Positions 6,124 through 7,537 of a stretch of 7,537 bases of DNA are shown piece by piece. The position numbers were made by a program, and so were the translations under genes. The stretch is taken from positions 1-7,537 of the forward strand of contig JBKPSJ010000176.1 in assembly GCA_046765875.1 (NCBI GenBank), given 5' to 3'. The notes beneath the pieces were generated by a model. That model did not search any database. It saw only the letters and a program-made list of their open reading frames with translations, and had not been told where the DNA came from. The stretch is from DASRHY01 sp046765875 (lineage in GTDB: Bacteria > Actinomycetota > Actinomycetes > Propionibacteriales > Kribbellaceae). The stretch's first letter is position 1. Each line of letters opens with the position of its first letter.

Positions 6124-6498
6124 ATGACGCTTGATCTGCGACTGGGAGTGACCGAGGACGGAGCCGACGCCGGCCGGCTCGAGGAACTCGCCTTGCTGTT
6201 GCGACAGGACCTTCTGGCGCTCGACGTGAACGCGGTGGAGCCGGACCGTTCCGGCACCGCGCCGGAGGGCACCCGCGGCGCGCTGGCGGCGGTCGCGGGC
6301 GGGCTGGTGGTCTCGCTGCAGCCGACGGCCCAGGTGATTGCCGCCGTGGTGGCGACCGTCCGGGCGTGGATGCGTCGTGGCGGCCAGCGCACGGTCAAGA
6401 TCGGGATCGGCGGTGACGTACTCGAGCTGACCGGTGCCAGCGACGAGGTGCAACAGCGCCTCGTCGATGACTGGATCCGCCGGCACGCGACGAGCTGA
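6124..6498 (+). CDS. Effector-associated constant component (EACC1)-like protein
   Basis: A 124-residue protein with no enzyme motif. The layout fits the EACC1 family: an N-terminal strand (about 1-10), a helix with LEELALLLRQDLL (19-31), a conserved-looking Pro/Gly linker (40-52), and a long hydrophobic helix-rich centre (53-84) ending in the VRAWMRR element. A strand-turn-strand segment (90-103, RTVKIGIGGDVLEL) and a final helix (106-120) follow. EACC1 proteins are small partners encoded directly beside caspase-, TIR- or other effector genes in predicted actinobacterial conflict systems; their biochemical role is not established. The adjacent caspase-fold gene, starting 6 bases after this stop, supports the assignment strongly. 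A strong GGAGGGG precedes the ATG. The hydrophobic centre might be mistaken for a membrane segment but contains charged and polar breaks. Confidence 0.75.
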   Translation: MTLDLRLGVTEDGADAGRLEELALLLRQDLLALDVNAVEPDRSGTAPEGTRGALAAVAGGLVVSLQPTAQVIAAVVATVRAWMRRGGQRTVKIGIGGDVLELTGASDEVQQRLVDDWIRRHATS

Positions 6499-6504
6499 GG
6501 CGTT

Positions 6505-7537
6505 ATGAACGCCGCGCGGCATGCGCTGGTGATCGCCAACGACGAGTACGCCGACAGCGGACTGAGCCAGCTGGCGGCGCCGGCTCTCGACGCCGAGGCG
6601 CTGGCCGACGTGCTCGGCGACCCGGCCGTCGGCGGGTTCGACGTCGAGGTGGTGCACAACGAGCCGGCGCAGGAGATCCGGGTCGCGATCGAGGAGTTCT
6701 TCGCCGACCGCCGGCCGGAGGACCTGCTGCTCCTGCATTTCTCCTGCCACGGGCTGAAGAGTTCGGCCGGCGAGTTGTTCCTCGCCGTACGGGACACCCG
6801 GCCCAGCCGGCTCGCGTCGACCGCGATCGCCGCCGATTTCGTCAGTGGGCAGATGGCCGACAGCCGGGCCCAGCGGATCGCGCTGTTCCTCGATTGCTGC
6901 TACGGCGGCGCGTTCCCGCGCGGCATGGTGGTCCGGGCGGGGGGCGAGGCCCAGGTACGGGACGCCTTCGCCGGCCAGGATGCCGTCGGCGGCGGCCGCG
7001 GCCGGGTGATCGTCACCGCATCCAGCTCGATGGAGTACGCGTTCGAGGGCGAACAGCTGGCTTCGGCCGCCCGAACCCGGCCCTCGGTGTTCACCAGCGC
7101 CGTCGTCGACGGGCTGACCACCGGTGAGGCGGACGCCGACGGCGACGGCTGGGTCGGGATGACCGAGCTCTTCGGGTATGTGACCGACCGGGTCCGGCGG
7201 TCCACACCCCATCAGACACCGCAGATGTGGACGTTCGGCGCCCAGGGCGACCTGATGATCGCCCGCAGCCGGATCCGCCGCATCACGCCCGCACCTCTGC
7301 CGCCCGAGCTGCTCGAGGCCATGACCAGCCCGCTCGCCGCTACCCGGTACGGCGTGGCCTGTGACCTGCGCGACCGGCTGCTCGGCGACGACCTCGGCCA
7401 GGCGTACGCCGCCTGGTTGGCACTGCGCGAACTGACCGGCGACGACAGCCGCAAGGTGTCCGAAGTCGCGAGCGCCTCGATCGCCGACGCCGTACCGGTG
7501 GTGACCCCGGCCGAGCTGGACCTTGACCCCACCGAGC
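6505..7537 (+). CDS. Caspase-fold (C14-like) peptidase, EACC1-associated type, 3' end cut by window
   Basis: Open for 344 codons from ATG 6505-6507 to the window edge with no stop. The start is preceded by TGAGG overlapping the EACC1 stop, so the two are likely co-translated. The N terminus (ARHALVIANDEY, 3-14) is the first strand of the caspase fold. The catalytic His is His82 in HFSCHG (78-83). The nucleophile is Cys132 (or Cys131) in LFLDCCYGG (127-135). SSSMEYAFEG (173-182) and QTPQMWTFG (237-245) are further family blocks. Residues 210-221 (DADGDGWVGMTE) form an EF-hand-like calcium loop. The peptidase domain ends near residue 253. After a Pro-rich link (261-267), helical repeats-like sequence begins (LLEAMTSPLAATRYGVACDLRDRL and on). 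The role is inferred to be a protease effector in an immunity or programmed-death system; target and trigger are unknown. Confidence 0.88.
   Translation, partial: MNAARHALVIANDEYADSGLSQLAAPALDAEALADVLGDPAVGGFDVEVVHNEPAQEIRVAIEEFFADRRPEDLLLLHFSCHGLKSSAGELFLAVRDTRPSRLASTAIAADFVSGQMADSRAQRIALFLDCCYGGAFPRGMVVRAGGEAQVRDAFAGQDAVGGGRGRVIVTASSSMEYAFEGEQLASAARTRPSVFTSAVVDGLTTGEADADGDGWVGMTELFGYVTDRVRRSTPHQTPQMWTFGAQGDLMIARSRIRRITPAPLPPELLEAMTSPLAATRYGVACDLRDRLLGDDLGQAYAAWLALRELTGDDSRKVSEVASASIADAVPVVTPAELDLDPTE

Noticed and set aside
6205..6375. Possible transmembrane segment in the EACC1-like protein (residues about 52-83)
   Set aside because: The stretch is hydrophobic but broken by Ser, Gln, Pro and Thr and does not give a clean 20-residue apolar helix. 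A buried helix pair in a soluble domain is more likely.
6088..7212. Long minus-strand open frame (374 residues) opposite EACC1 and the caspase
   Set aside because: It is rich in Arg, Gly, Pro and His with no recognisable domain, and lies opposite two genes with clear family motifs. It is a third-position GC shadow.

Overview
The window is GC-rich (about two thirds G+C by eye), with strong third-position G/C bias, GTG as well as ATG starts, TANNNT-type -10 boxes placed directly before start codons, and Actinomycetota-type gene families (an EACC1/caspase pair, a TetR/DHA2 efflux pair). I infer a high-GC, soil-type actinobacterium, perhaps of the Kribbella/Nocardioidaceae kind; the genus is a guess. 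Genes are packed tightly and no gap exceeds 130 bases. I see no tRNA, rRNA, CRISPR array, insertion sequence or convincing intrinsic terminator.

Bases 1-2286 hold the end of an unidentified plus-strand gene (1-90), then a divergent regulator/transporter pair: a TetR-family repressor on the minus strand (87-761) and a 14-helix DHA2/EmrB-QacA-type MFS exporter on the plus strand (859-2286). The 97 bases between them carry a perfect 15-bp palindrome GTCTAC-ACC-GTAGAC and three degenerate copies of it. This is the usual layout for a drug- or metabolite-inducible efflux switch.

Bases 2288-5306 are a three-gene minus-strand operon, read fucD -> SDR -> aldo/keto reductase, with start/stop overlaps ATGA and TGATG between consecutive genes. 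The enolase-superfamily protein has the signature blocks of L-fuconate dehydratase. The SDR fits 2-keto-3-deoxy-L-fuconate dehydrogenase and the AKR fits an L-fucose/D-threo-aldose 1-dehydrogenase. Together they cover the oxidation, dehydration and second oxidation steps of the non-phosphorylative L-fucose pathway. The lactonase, the last carbon-carbon-cleaving enzyme and any sugar transporter are not in the window.

Bases 5434-7537 read on the plus strand. First comes a small FhuF-like protein with a C-terminal CC-x10-C-x2-C [2Fe-2S] signature, probably translated from a leaderless mRNA. Then comes the most interesting locus: a 124-residue EACC1-like protein (6124-6498), followed after 6 bases by a caspase-fold (C14-like) protein (6505 to the window end). 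The latter has an intact His/Cys dyad, an EF-hand-type loop and the start of a helical C-terminal extension. EACC1 proteins are known companions of caspase, TIR and other effectors in predicted actinobacterial conflict (immunity or programmed cell death) systems. The caspase gene is cut by the window edge, so its recognition or partner module lies beyond what can be read here.
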